From Lewinellaceae bacterium (GTDB lineage Bacteria > Bacteroidota > Bacteroidia > Chitinophagales > Saprospiraceae), in the NCBI GenBank assembly GCA_020636375.1, contig JACJXZ010000001.1:496001-560000 (forward strand): 64,000 bases of DNA, written 5' to 3'. Every line of letters starts with the position of its first letter. The first letter of the stretch is position 1. The notes beneath the pieces are model-generated. The model was not told the origin of the DNA, searched no databases, and saw only the letters and a program-made list of their open reading frames with translations. Shown here in pieces: positions 16,988-26,700 of the stretch. The position numbers and the translations under genes are program-made.

Positions 16988-18013
16988 ATGACGCGAGCAC
17001 TGTTAATTGCCCTGGGCCTGGCTACCCTGGCCGCCTGCCAGCCCGAAAAGAAAGGAGAAACGACAAAGGACGCCGGCACCACTGAAATGGAGACGCCGGG
17101 AAAAAAGCCATCACTGGATGCCTCACTGCCGGAAGTGAAAGACAAAGGACAAAAGAGCCAGCCCGAAACAGCAGCGAACCCCAATGCCCAAAGATCCAAA
17201 GCAGCCGGCGCCGAAACCGGCAGCGACCGGCTCAGCGCAGCCGGACAGCCGGAAAAAGGGCGCTCCAAAGCGGCCACCCTGGCAGCAAAAAAACAGGAAA
17301 CGGCCAGCGAAAATGCCGGGCCATCCAGACGCTCTTCATTCACCCCGGACCCCTCCACCCCGTCGCCTCCCAACCATATAGCCTGGGGCGCCCTGTTGCA
17401 AAAGCACGTTTCCCCCGAAGGCAAAGTGGACTATAAAGGCTTTCTGGCAGACAAAGCCAATCTCCAGGCCTACCTCGACGAACTGGCCGCCAACCCGGCG
17501 GAAAAAGGCTGGCCCCGCAACGAAAAGCTGGCCTACTGGATCAACGCCTACAACGCGTTTACCGTCAAACTTATCCTGGACCATTACCCGGTGTCCAGTA
17601 TCACGAAAATCCACGATGGCAAACCGTGGGACGTAAAATGGATCCAACTGGGCGGAAAAACCTACTCGCTCAACAATATCGAACATGACATCATCCGCCC
17701 CGGGTTCGACGAGCCCCGCATCCATTTTGCGGTCAACTGCGCAGCCCGCTCCTGCCCGCCCCTGCTCAACCGCGCCTGGACGGCCGACAACCTCAGCCAA
17801 CTGCTGGAACAACAGGCTCGTAGTTTCATCAACAATCGGCGATATAACAAGATCGGACAGGATGAGGTAGAAATTTCCAGAATCTTTGAATGGTACGCCG
17901 GCGATTTTGGGGACATTATCGGTTACCTCAACAAGTACTCCAATACGCAGATCCGACAGGATGCCCGGGTGAGCTACAAGGAGTATGACTGGGGGTTGAA
18001 TGGACAGGATTGA
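16988..18013 (+). CDS. DUF547 domain lipoprotein
   Basis: A 341-residue protein with a lipoprotein signal peptide: MTRALLIALGLATLAACQ, lipobox LAAC with the lipidated Cys at residue 17. A long, Lys/Glu/Ala-rich low-complexity linker (about 20-125) follows, then a DUF547 domain (about 140-325). Its signatures are GKVDYKGFLADKANLQAYLDEL, AYWINAYNAFTVKLILDHYP, PWDVKWIQLGGKTYSLNNIEHDIIR and RIHFAVNCAARSCPPLLN, including the conserved Cys pair. The function of DUF547 is not established. The protein should be tethered in the envelope. Confidence 0.9.
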   Translation: MTRALLIALGLATLAACQPEKKGETTKDAGTTEMETPGKKPSLDASLPEVKDKGQKSQPETAANPNAQRSKAAGAETGSDRLSAAGQPEKGRSKAATLAAKKQETASENAGPSRRSSFTPDPSTPSPPNHIAWGALLQKHVSPEGKVDYKGFLADKANLQAYLDELAANPAEKGWPRNEKLAYWINAYNAFTVKLILDHYPVSSITKIHDGKPWDVKWIQLGGKTYSLNNIEHDIIRPGFDEPRIHFAVNCAARSCPPLLNRAWTADNLSQLLEQQARSFINNRRYNKIGQDEVEISRIFEWYAGDFGDIIGYLNKYSNTQIRQDARVSYKEYDWGLNGQD

Positions 18014-18275
18014 CGGGGCTTTTATGGACAGGATTAACGGACGTTTTTGTAGACAGGATTAACAGGATGAACAGGATGAAGTGGACTTGCGCCGCCATAT
18101 GTCCAAATCCTGAAAATCTTGTCTATCCCTGCCGGCCATGCTGGCACAGCAGGCAGCTGTCTGCAGTCCCCCTCGATCCCTCCGAAGGGGGGAAGCCGCT
18201 AAAACGGAGCTGCGTTTGTCAATCCTGTCAATCCTGTCAATCCTGTCATTCCTGTCAATCCTGTTAATCCTGTCT
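18014..18275. repeat. ACAGGATT arrays in inverted orientation
   Basis: The left side carries repeated ACAGGATTAAC-type units (18026-18080). The right side carries the inverse, repeated TCAATCCTG-type units (about 18216-18275). They flank about 135 bp of ordinary sequence, and the two sides could pair into a large imperfect hairpin. No gene is seen. Confidence 0.75.
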
Positions 18276-18351
18276 AATTTTACCGTCCCGTGCTAAAAAA
18301 TCCCGTAATTCCTGTAAATGCTTTTACCTTGTCCCTAAATAAACAATACAG

Positions 18352-19433
18352 ATGAAGAGAACCATATTTCTAACCGCATTATTCTTTGTCTACCTGTCGG
18401 CCGGCGCCCAGCAAAAGCGCATCCTGTTAGAGAAATACACTTCGGCCTTTTGCGGCAGTTGCCCCAACGGCCACCTCATCGCCGAAGAGCTGGCGGCAGC
18501 CTATCCGGAGCTGGTCCTGGCCTTTCACCATTCTTCGGTCGATGGCATGGCCAACCCATACAGTACAGAGTGGCGCAACAATTTTGGAGTACTGGGCACG
18601 CCCATGGGCATGGTGGACCGCAGCGGTTTACCGCCAACCAGATTGCCGTACATCCCCTGCAATGGGAGGACCGCATCCTGGAGCGCCTCGCCGGGCCGCC
18701 TGCGTCGGGCTGGAAATCCAGGGCGCCTACCACCCCGTCTCCCGGGAGCTTTCCATCGACATAGCCAGCACCTTCACCGAGCGCCCGCCGGGCGGCGAGC
18801 TGCGGCTCAACCTGATGATCACCGAGGATTCCGTGATCCATGCCGGGTTTGGTTTCGACCAGAGCAATTACTACAACGAGGTGGAAGGTCATCCCCTTTT
18901 CGGTATGGGGCAGCCCATTTATTTCTACCCGCACCACCATGTCGTCCGGGAAATCGTGGATGGCGCCTGGGGAACGGTAAGCGTCTTCCCGGAACAGCCG
19001 GTGCCCGGGCAGGCTTACACCCACCATTACGATTATACAGTGCCCTGGGAGTGGCGCCACGAAAAGGTCAACCTCGTCCTGTTCGTTTCCCTGTATGAGG
19101 AGGAGGATGTCATGCAGCGCCAGGTGTTGAACGTCGTTGAACTCCCGCTCTTTGACCTGCTGGCGACAGCAGCCGAAGCGCCGCCCGCCGAGGCTGAAAA
19201 GTTCAGCGTCTTTCCCAACCCGGCAGCGGGCAACGTACATTTCCGGGTGCCGCCGGGCACTTATCGAATCGAGCTGTATACGGCTTCCGGCAAGCTGTAC
19301 CTTCTCGCAAGACGGGCGGGCGGGCACCATCCAGGCAGACATCTCCGGGATGGTAAGTGGGTTGTACCTGGCGCGAGCGCTCACCCCAGGCGGCATATTT
19401 ACGCAAAAAATAGCCATCGGGCAACTGGATTGA
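18352..19433 (+). pseudogene. Omp28-like T9SS-sorted protein, broken by frameshifts
   Basis: The start is a signal peptide (MKRTIFLTALFFVYLSAGAQQ), followed by an Omp28/thioredoxin-like motif LLEKYTSAFCGSCPNGHLIAEEL with a CGSC pair and HHSSVDGMANPYSTEWRNNF. The frame is lost near 18629 and again near 18712, each time by an apparent single-base loss in a short run. It then reads on (GLEIQGAYHPVSRELS ... FVSLYEEEDVMQRQVLNVVE). It is lost again near 19303 within the C-terminal T9SS sorting domain (FSVFPNPAAGNVHFRV ... LYLARALTPGG). All parts are in order and nothing is missing, so sequence error is plausible. The intact protein would be about 360 residues, secreted. Confidence 0.75.
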
Positions 19434-19572
19434 AAGCCATTCAAAACAACGGCTATCCGTCTAAGGTGGGACAGCAGAAGCAGAAGAGCGGAGGTCGATA
19501 CCGAGTCGAGTAAAGCGTGTGCAGAAGGCATGGAGTGTCCAACCTCAGACGGGTAGCCAAAACAACTTCAAC

Positions 19573-20955
19573 ATGCAGTTGCCTCAAGCCTTTACCGAAC
19601 GCATGCATACCAGCTGGGAGAAGAATGGTACCCGCCTTCCTGGAGGCGCTGTCCGCTCCCCCCTCCGGTGAGTATCCGCGTTAACCCCAGCAAGGGTTTT
19701 TATTGAAAGAAAATGCTGGAAAAGTAAAATGGAACCCTGACGGATTCTATCTTGCCAAACGGTACCGGTATTTACGCTGGACCCCCGGTTTCACGCCGGG
19801 GCTTATTACGTCCAGGGAGGCCTCTTCCATGTTCATCGGCGAGGTACCGTCCGTCAGTTGGTGCCGCCGGACGGTTCGTCCGGGCGCTGGACCTCTGCGC
19901 CGCTCCCGGCGGAAAAGCACCCTTTGCTGTCGGTGCTTCCGGCGGAGAGCCTCGTGCTACCAACGAAGTGATCCGTTCCCGGTATCAGGCCTGCGGCACA
20001 ACCTGATCAAGTGGGGTATCCCAACGCCGGCAGCAGCATGCACGACAGCCGCGACTTTGGCGGGCTCGAAGGGTTTTTCGGCCTTTTGCTGGTGGATGCG
20101 CCCTGTTCCGGAGAAGGCTTGTTCCGGAAAAGCCCGGAAGCCGCCGGAGAATGGTCGGAGGGGAACGTCCAGCTCTGCGCAGGGAGGCAGAAGCGGATAC
20201 TGGCGGACGCCGTCAAACTGCTGGCGCCGGACTACCTGTTGCTGTACTGCACCTGTACGTACAACCGCCAGGAGAATGAAGAGAACGCCCGTTGGCTGCG
20301 GGACTCGTTCGGGCTTTGCCCCGAGCCGCTGCGGATAGAACCTGGCTGGGGCATCGCCGGCAGTACCTGGGATACCAGTTTTATCCCCATCGGCTGCGCG
20401 GGGCGAGGGCTTCTACCTGGCGGCTTTCCGGAAGACCGGGGGCAGCCCTTACAAGGCGCCCAGGCTCAGGAACCCGGCACCAAAGGGATACCAGCCGGTA
20501 TCTGCAAAAACAAAAGAAGAGCTGAGAAAGTGGGTTAGCCATTCTGATTCTCTACCTTTTTTCAGGACGAAGCCTTAGTAGGTATCGCCGTTCCTGAAAG
20601 CCTCCGGGAACCGGTAGCTCAACTCAGTTATGCCCTGAGCCGTTTCGATACCGGCACCGAGCTGGGGCAGTTCAAGCGGTCAGACTTCGTGCCCGCGCCG
20701 GCGCTGTAGCCTCAGCAGCCTGGCATACCAGCTCGATACCACGGGTCCCCCTCCAACGGGAGGATGCCTTAAAATACCTGAAAAAGAGAATATAACCCTC
20801 CCGGAAACGATGAGGAGGGCTGGGCGCTCGTGGCATTGCCAGGAAGTATGCCGCTGGGCTGGATCAAGGGCTTAAAGAACCGGATCAACAACTATTTCCC
20901 CAGGGAATGGCGCATCCTGATGGAGTTGGAAGGAAAGGACCTGCCCTCTTTTTGA
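19573..20955 (+). pseudogene. RsmF/NOL1/NOP2/Sun family rRNA cytosine-C5 methyltransferase, broken by frameshifts
   Basis: Assembled across frames, the protein starts MQLPQAFTERMHT and continues SIRVNPSK, FTLDPRFHAGAYYVQEASSMFIGEV, RALDLCAAPGGK (SAM motif I), MHDSRDFGGLEGFFGLLLVDAPCSGEG (motif IV with the PCSG Cys) and LLLYCTCTYNRQENEENARWL (motif VI with the TC catalytic Cys). It ends with an RsmF-type C-terminal domain containing WALVALPGSMPLGWIKGLKNRINNYFP. It would methylate a cytosine of 16S rRNA. Several breaks coincide with GGTACC (19627, 19761, 19843), where removing TA restores the frame at the first two. Confidence 0.8.
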
Positions 20956-21008
20956 ACAGGAGCTTATCCCCTTTCATGCCGGAGCAAAGAGCCGGGCAGA
21001 AAGCCCTG

Positions 21009-22368
21009 CTACCGGCGATTTTCCGAATCCGCATGTTCCGCTTCCGGCTTCGGCACCACCTCTCCAAACAAATCGTAATCCAAAGCGTCCGTGATCTTCA
21101 CCGGAGCAAAATCGCCGATGCGCACATAATTATCGGCGGTACCGGACGAGGACTTCATTGTCCACTTCCGGCGAATCCCCTTCGGTACTAGTAGACGAAA
21201 AATTCGCCCTCCTTCCGGTCGAATAAGACCTTGAAGGTTTTACCGATCTTTTCCTGGTTCTTTCGGAAGGAGATTTCCTGCTGTATCTCCATGATGCGGG
21301 CGGCGCGTTCTTCCTTGACTTTACGGTAAGCACGTCGTCTGCCAGTACTGTACGCCAGGGTGTCTTCCTCATGAGAATACTGGAAGACGCCGAGGCGGTC
21401 GAACTCCAATTCCCTCACAAAATCGCAGAGGTCCTGAAATTCTTCTTCGGTCTCTCCGGGGAAACCCACCAGCATGGTGGTGCGCAGGTTGAGCCCAGGT
21501 ATCTTTTTACGCGCCAGGCGCACCAGCTCCGTAGTTTCTTTCCGGGTGATCTGCCGGCGCATGCGCTCCAGGACGGCATCGTTGGCGTGCTGCGCAGGGG
21601 CATGTCCAGGTAGTTGCAGATCTCGGGGCGCTGCGCCATCACGTCGAATACCTCCACCGGAAATTTGCTGGGGTAGGCGTAGTGGAGGCGGATCCATTCG
21701 ATGCCCTCTACGTCCGCCAGGGCGTGCAGCAGCTGCGGCAGCTCTCTTTTTTTGTAGATGTCCAGGTACCGTAGTAGGTCAGCTCCTGGGCGATGAGCAT
21801 CAGCTCTTTGACGCCGAAGCAGCCAGGTTTTTCGCTTCCTTTACCAGTTCTTCGATGGGTTTGGAGACGTGTTTGCCGCGCATCAGCGGTATGGCGCAGA
21901 AGGAACAGGTGCGGTTGCAGCCTTCCGATATTTTCAGGTAAGCGTAGTGCTGGGGCGTGGTGGTGATCCGCTCGCCGATCAGCTCGTGTTTGTAGTCGGC
22001 GTTCAGTTTTACCAGCAGGTAGGGCAATTCCAGGGTGCCGAAGTAAGCGTCCACCTCCGGGATTTCCTTTTCCAGGTCGTCCTTATAGCGCTGGGAAAGG
22101 CAGCCGGTGACGTACAGCTTATCGATGCCGCCCTGCTTTTTCACCTCCGCGTATTCCAGTATGGTATTGACCGATTCCTCCTTACCAGGTCGATGAAGCC
22201 GCAGGTATTGACGATGACGATATTGGCGTCTTCGTCGTTGCTGTCGCGCACCACCTGATAGTCATTTCCCCGGAGCTGGGTAATGATATTCTCTGAGTCT
22301 ACCAGGTTCTTCGAGCAGCCCAGGGTGATGACGTTGACTTTATCGCGTTTTATTGTTTTTGTTTTCAT
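21009..22368 (-). pseudogene. rimO: Ribosomal protein S12 methylthiotransferase, broken by frameshifts
   Basis: Radical-SAM enzyme that adds a methylthio group to Asp of ribosomal protein S12. The N-terminal part (VNVITLGCSKNLVDSENI with its Cys, then IVNTCGFID and YVTGCLSQRY) supplies the three Cys of the UPF0004 cluster. The radical-SAM cluster is KISEGCNRTCSFCAIPLMRGKH (CxxxCxxC). The middle has TTMLVGFPGETEEEFQDLCDFV, and the end is a TRAM domain (TEGDSPEVDNEVL ... FGEVVPKPEAEHADSENRR). The frame breaks at about 22190, 21825, 21760, 21600 and 21190-21120. All parts are present in order, so the gene may be intact in the organism. Confidence 0.82.
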
Positions 22369-22451
22369 ATATTTCTGCCTTGATCAGGCTTGACAAGCAT
22401 ACGCAGTGATGTTTTTTTCTGCCACAAAGACACGAAGGCACAAAGGACGCA

Positions 22452-22616
22452 CTAAGGAATGAAAAATAAATAACCAAGCCCAATTGCCGTTATCTTTTTT
22501 CGCCAGCCTTCGTTGCTCATCACTCACGTAGCTGGGCTATGCTCGTTCTTCGCGCCTTGCCTGGCGAAAAAATAGCACGCCTGAAATGAGGAACTTATTT
22601 TTCTCCGGCCCCTAAG
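22452..22616. mobile_element. MITE-like palindromic element, copy C (CTAAG target)
   Basis: Bounded by CTAAG direct repeats (22452-22456 and 22612-22616) and inserted in a CACAAAG-type repeat. The ends are partly inverted (GAAAAATAAATAA against TTATTTTTCTC). The interior is a long hairpin with CGCCAGCC...GGCTGG-type arms, and the core GCAAGGCGC...GCATAGCC-AGCTACG...GCAACG (minus strand) is shared with copies A and B. Confidence 0.65.
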
Positions 22617-22701
22617 CGGAGCTTGGTTCTTCCTTGGCTGGGGCATTTGGCCATTATGACAGCAACATCTCCGTAAACTTGTCGAGCCTGCTTTGCGGAC
22701 G

Positions 22702-22736
22702 CAAAGATAGAAAGTTGTCGTGACCTGCTTTGCAAA
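22702..22736 (-). promoter_or_regulatory. Minus-strand promoter candidate upstream of rimO
   Basis: Read on the minus strand, TTTG (22736-22733), a 23-base gap and TATCTTTG (22709-22702) resemble a Bacteroidota promoter. It lies about 330 bases before the rimO start, with a MITE between, so the assignment is uncertain. Confidence 0.4.
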
Positions 22737-22824
22737 CACTCATAACAATCTCGGGAAGGTTTAGTTATGTTTAAACTGTTTTTTTGTAACTATTTAGGTG
22801 GCCTGCCATCTAGCCGGTTTTATT

Positions 22825-22897
22825 GCCACAAAGACTCCAAGACACAAAGATTGCACGAAGCCTTGGTGTAATCTTGGAGTTTTTGTGTCTTCGTGGC
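22825..22897. repeat. CACAAAG palindrome without insert
   Basis: GCCACAAAGACTCCAAGAC at the left pairs with the GTGTCTTCGTGGC end at the right. This copy shows the uninterrupted form of the palindrome that carries element B at 8879-9045. A further partial copy follows at about 22936-23030. Confidence 0.65.
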
Positions 22898-23031
22898 AAA
22901 GGCATCAGGCCCACCTAAACAGTTGCGTTTTTTTGTCACAAAGACAGGAAAACCGAAGTCCCTTCAGCTATTGAAACAAAATCTTTGTGGGTTCTTTGTG
23001 CCTTAGAATCTTAGTGGCTAAATTGCCATGC

Positions 23032-23761
23032 ATGAAAAAGCAAACCATGAAATACATAACTACCCTCACTTTCGCCATCCTGCTGAACAGTGCCGCCTTC
23101 TTTACCAACTGGGCGTCAGCGCCACCTACCGGTACGGTAATGATGCGCCGGACTGGCAGTACGCCGGCGCCGCGCAGGCCCGCAGTACCTGCTGTCGGAA
23201 TCTCATTTCGGTTTTGGCGTGGATTACTGGCTGCCGATGAAAGCCTACCGGATCGATTTCCTGCCGGAGATTAACTTTCAAAGGACGAGCAACGCCATCG
23301 AGCTGGTAGTGATTTTTAGTAAATACTGAGGTGCAGCTGTCCAACACCTGGCTCAGCCTTTTCCTCAACGCCAATATCTATTTCCTCGACCTGGAAGGCG
23401 ACTGCGATTGCCCCACCTTTTCCAAATCGGGCGGCTTTTTGCAGAAAGGGTTGTTCCTGCCGCATACTCTCCGTACCAGCTGGATTCAGAGCAAGGTAGA
23501 AAACGAAGGTATTGCGGTACTGACTCCGACGACATAGCCTTCAGCGCCGCCGTCGGACTGGTATCGACATCAGTCTGTCGGATATCCTGACCCTCACCCC
23601 TGGTAGGTTACCGGTACTACCTGCCCACCCGGTGGGAAAGCCTGGGGTCGGAAGCCTTTATAACCTCTCCGTCCGGCGATGCCGGCATCCGGAGCGAGGA
23701 AAGCAGCATCCGGCAGTTCTACGCCGGGCTGCGGCTGGGGTTGCGGCTGGACCAGAGGTGA
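23032..23761 (+). pseudogene. Outer-membrane beta-barrel protein, broken by frameshifts
   Basis: The start MKKQTMKYITTLTFAILLNSAAF is signal-peptide-like. Fragments in successive frames give LGVSATYRYG, FGFGVDYWLPMKAYRIDFLPEINFQ, NTWLSLFLNANIYFLDLEGDCDCPTFSKSG, YRYYLPTRWESLG and the final barrel strand QFYAGLRLGLRLDQR. Alternating aromatic strands and the closing strand suggest a porin-like barrel of about 240 residues. At least five frame breaks occur. No close family can be named. Confidence 0.55.
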
Positions 23762-23868
23762 GCGGGTAGTGCGGAACTGTTCGGAATTCGGTGCTGTCCC
23801 TGCGAGCCGGTTAAAATTTGGCTGTTCGCAAGTACGGTTAGCCTGAGGCGCCAGGTACTGACAGGATG

Positions 23869-24415
23869 TTAAGCGCGAATTTCCAAGGCGCCTTTAACTT
23901 TTTTTTTGCTTCTTCCAGTTTTTTCTCGAGGTCAGTTCGGATTTTGTGTTCCAGCTCTTTAGAAAACAACTTCCACCAATAGAAAGCAGGCAACTGGTAG
24001 CTGCTGCTGCTCTTCAAGCCTGTACATTAATTCAATGTTGGGGTTTTCCAGTACCATTGATAATCCGGCTGAGTTTCGTCTGATGGATATTCAGATTATC
24101 CGCAATCTCCTTATGGCTTCTTTTAGTTATTTTGATGTACTCTTTTAACTGATTAGCAAAACTAAACTTTTCTTCAAACTTACCTCTTTTGAAATAATCT
24201 TTGATCCGCAGCTTGATTTTTATCAGGTTAGCAGCCAAGATATCAGACTCGCTCATGTTTTTGAGCCTTTCCATTCGGATTCTCCTAAACTCCTCCTCTA
24301 CTTTTTTTTTTGTTCTGCGGGATTTAAATCCTCGTTGAAGACAAAGCTTTCAACAATCTCTTCATCGGTGTATTTTTCGCGGAGGCTCCTTATAGATTTT
24401 TTCACTCTTCTTCAT
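23869..24415 (-). pseudogene. Helix-turn-helix regulator (antitoxin-like), frame-broken
   Basis: Inferred start MKKSEKIYK at 24415, overlapping the stop of the upstream acetyltransferase-like gene by 14 bases. Continuing across breaks gives EKYTDEEIVESFVFNEDLNP, then MSESDILAANLIKIKLRIKDYF and a Cro/XRE helix-turn-helix (KITKRSHKEIADNLNIHQTKLSRIINGTGKP). The C-terminal part is rich in Lys/Glu. The breaks fall at A runs and near GTACC at the helix-turn-helix end. The pairing with an upstream enzyme-like gene and a palindromic operator suggests an autoregulated two-gene module. Confidence 0.6.
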
Positions 24416-24880
24416 CGTTCAAATATTTATCAATTAAGGCTTTTGAAGATTCTTGTTCAACTGCTAACAATCTTCCGTATTGACGAAAACTATATTTTTC
24501 CTGGTACAACTCCATCAATTGCGTTTTCGGTTGCAAAGAGACAAAACCGAAGTAATCCCGGTCGAAAGCAATATGGCAGGCAAATGCGATCAGGCAACCG
24601 GCAATATTTTCGACGCTTTTTGATTTTCCCCGGTTAGATTTGCCCACTTCGATTAGGTTGAGGTGGATTCTATATTCCCCAGGGTAATCAATTAGCGACA
24701 TCAATCCAAGAATTTCGTCATCCTTGTCGACAAGAAAATCTTGTAAACCTCATTGCTTCTTTCAAGCCCCCAGTCAAAATTAAATTCCTTAGATTTACCG
24801 ATCCAGATGTAGTCAGAGGAAACAACTCCTTCTATCGCAGAATGCAAAGCCTTGCCCGACTTTTTATCTTGTAGAGGCAT
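24402..24880 (-). pseudogene. Acetyltransferase-like protein upstream of the HTH gene, one frameshift
   Basis: Starts MPLQDKKSGKALHSAIEGVV and continues DYIWIGKSKEFNFDWGLERSNEVYKIFLV. One base is missing near 24727-24731, after which the frame reads LGLMSLIDYPGEYRIHLNLIEVGKSNRGKSKSVENIAGCLIAFACHIAFDRDYFGFVSLQPK and ends KALIDKYLNDEEE. The pattern (central strand, NRGK loop, helix, late SLQPKT strand) resembles small GNAT-fold proteins, but this is tentative. It is first in an operon with the helix-turn-helix gene, so a toxin-like role is possible. Confidence 0.5.
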
Positions 24881-24897
24881 GTATAATGTTTACCTGA

Positions 24898-24950
24898 CAA
24901 AGGTAATAAAATTTATGAAAAAAAGTAAACAATTTAATATTTTCATAAAT
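24898..24950 (-). promoter_or_regulatory. Promoter and palindromic operator of the acetyltransferase/HTH module
   Basis: On the minus strand TACCTTTG (24905-24898) is a good -7 box about 18 bases before the ATG. Directly upstream, ATTTATGAAAA (24911-24921) and TTTTCATAAAT (24940-24950) form a perfect 11 bp inverted repeat spanning where the -33 region would be. This is the expected position of a repressor site. Confidence 0.65.
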
Positions 24951-24988
24951 TATGGCATGAGTTTTGCCTCAATCATATTGTAGCTTCA

Positions 24989-25869
24989 TCAATCCACTCG
25001 CTTCCTCTTCATCTTCTGCTTAAACAAGATGGTCCGCTCCGAAGCGATCCATACAGAATACGGGGTGATATAATCCAGCGCTTCAAATTGAGTATACCAA
25101 AGGCAGCGGGCGCCTTTTTTTCTTCCTCGCCTTACCCTTCAAAAAAAATCCGTGCCCGCATAATCCGTCAGCACAAAAATATCCGCCGGGGTGATGGGGA
25201 TAAAGCCCAGGAAGGGTTTAAACCAGTACCAGCAGGGCGGCGCTCCGGTACCGTCCGGGCTGATGGCGGCGGCGGTGACCACCCTTTTTTTTCAGGTAGA
25301 GGCTGTCTCTTAGCGTTGCCGTGTAGGTGCCGGGGCGAGCGGGCAGGGGTGTAGTGTTTGGTGTAATAATTGCCCCGGTGCAGGCGGTTTTGGAGAAGAA
25401 GGTGGAGGCTGTCCTGAAACCAGAAGCAGGTATCCATGTCGAAGTTCTGTCACTGGTTCCGGAGGGAAAGTATATTGGTCCGGATATTGAAAACGGATGG
25501 AATCGAGGCGGCGGGAAGCGGGGTGGAAGATATAGATGGCAAGGTCGCGGCGGCGGTTGAAGTTGTTGCCGAAGTCGCCGATGTAGAGATTGCCCTTGTC
25601 GTCGGTACCGTCAGGTCTTCCCAGTCGCGGTTGAGGGCATCCGGAACCGGCGTTTTCCAGAGGAGCGCTCCCCGGCTGTCGGTCAGGAAAAGCTCTGCCG
25701 GGTGGCCGCCGTCGTTGTGCCACCACAGGCTGTCGGGCGCTGCCCGGTAGAGGCCGGAGACTTCGGTGAGTTCTTTGGGCAGCTTATATTTTTTCTTGTT
25801 AGGAAAATTTTGACTGAGTAATGGAAAATAAAGGATGATTAAAAATCCAACGATGAGATAAGGCTTCAT
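24989..25869 (-). pseudogene. Exported propeller-like protein, broken by frameshifts
   Basis: Signal peptide MKPYLIVGFLIILYFPLLSQN, then KLPKELTEVSGLYRAAPDSLWWHNDGGHPAELFLTD and DWEDLTTDDKGNLYIGDFGNN, a pattern of short repeated WxxxDxG / DxxGNxYIGDxG strands as in beta-propeller (SdiA-regulated or gluconolactonase-like) proteins. The C-terminal part gives YKPFLGFIPITPADIFVLTDYAG and YSIEALDYITPYSVWIASERTILFKQK. There are at least four frame breaks. The intact length would be about 290 residues, with an unknown substrate. Confidence 0.55.
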
Positions 25870-26133
25870 GGCAATTTGTTTGAAAAAGTACCTGGTTTGA
25901 AATGTATAAGCTCAACCTGCCGGGCAAATCCTGTGGGATAATGCCGCAGGCGTTCCTGCCCTGCCGGGTAGGCCCTGTGGAATAATCACTTGGCGAGTTC
26001 CATAGGGGGCTGTTCAAAATAGCGTTTTTTTGGAAAAAAAACTTCTCCGCGTTTTCGAGTGCTTTGCCTCGGATCACTTTTCAAGTTCAAGAGCAAAGTT
26101 CAAGTCCAGGAACGGCACCGCTCTGAGTTGGAC

Positions 26134-26227
26134 CTTGCACTTGTACTTGCACTTGTACTTGCACTTGCACTTGTACTCGCACTTGCACTTGCACTTGCAC
26201 TTGCACTCGCACTTGCACTCGCACTTG
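26134..26227. repeat. Hexanucleotide tandem array (CTTGCA)n
   Basis: About 15 units of CTTGCA with CTTGTA and CTCGCA variants lie between the propeller-like gene and the ilv leader. A short related AAGTGC run occurs near 3808. No gene is supported. Confidence 0.85.
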
Positions 26228-26353
26228 ATGCGAAGCTAAATAAACTCAAGCCGCTCCCCTCCTACCCCATTCCGGGTATTTTAGCCCAAAACCGTCCCGG
26301 CCCCTTGCCATTTTCCCGAAAATGGCCCACCTTGCGTAACATATTTATTTTTT

Positions 26354-26437
26354 ATGAATTTCTCTCCGATCAATATCATTACCGTTATTTCTGTAGTCGT
26401 GATCATTACCCCACCGCTACCGGGAGAATGGTATTGA
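26354..26437 (+). CDS. Ile/Val-rich leader peptide of the ilv operon
   Basis: A 27-residue peptide starting MNFSPINIITVISVVVIIT and ending PGEWY. Ten of residues 6-18 are Ile (six) or Val (four), exactly the amino acids made by the downstream operon. It is followed within 20 bases by an intrinsic terminator whose left arm can pair instead with CCGGGAGAA inside the end of this reading frame (26420-26428). This is the classic design for ribosome-stalling attenuation: shortage of charged tRNA-Ile or tRNA-Val would stall the ribosome upstream of that segment and let transcription continue. The peptide is too short to be found by length filters. Confidence 0.85.
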   Translation: MNFSPINIITVISVVVIITPPLPGEWY

Positions 26438-26492
26438 CCGAGATGAAAGATCCAGCAAAAAGCCGTTCTCCCCGGAGAGCGGCTTTTTTTTT
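26420..26492 (+). promoter_or_regulatory. Transcription attenuator (antiterminator/terminator) of ilvDBN
   Basis: Terminator: AGCCGTTCTCC (26461-26471) pairs with GGAGAGCGGCT (26474-26484) with one G-U pair, extended by AAAA/TTTT and followed by a run of T to 26492. Antiterminator: CCGGGAGAA (26420-26428), at the end of the leader peptide frame, is complementary to TTCTCCCCGG (26466-26475) with one bulged C, so the two structures exclude each other. Confidence 0.85.
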
Positions 26493-26501
26493 GGGGTGGT
26501 G

Positions 26502-26542
26502 GAGGGAATGAAGGAATGAAGGAATGAGGGAATGAAGGAATG
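26502..26542. repeat. GGAATGAA short tandem array
   Basis: Five units of GGAATGAA/GGAATGAG lie between the attenuator terminator and ilvD. Confidence 0.7.
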
Positions 26543-26700
26543 ATTGCGGTAATCGTAAGAAAGAAAAACACAAAAAACTATATATCAATTACTTAGGTCA
26601 ATTTCCTGCAAACTGAGCATCGTAACAATATTCTATTTTAATTCGGCAATCGCGGTTGCTGCCATTACTTTTGAAAACCTTTGCAGAAAAAATCCAGGAC

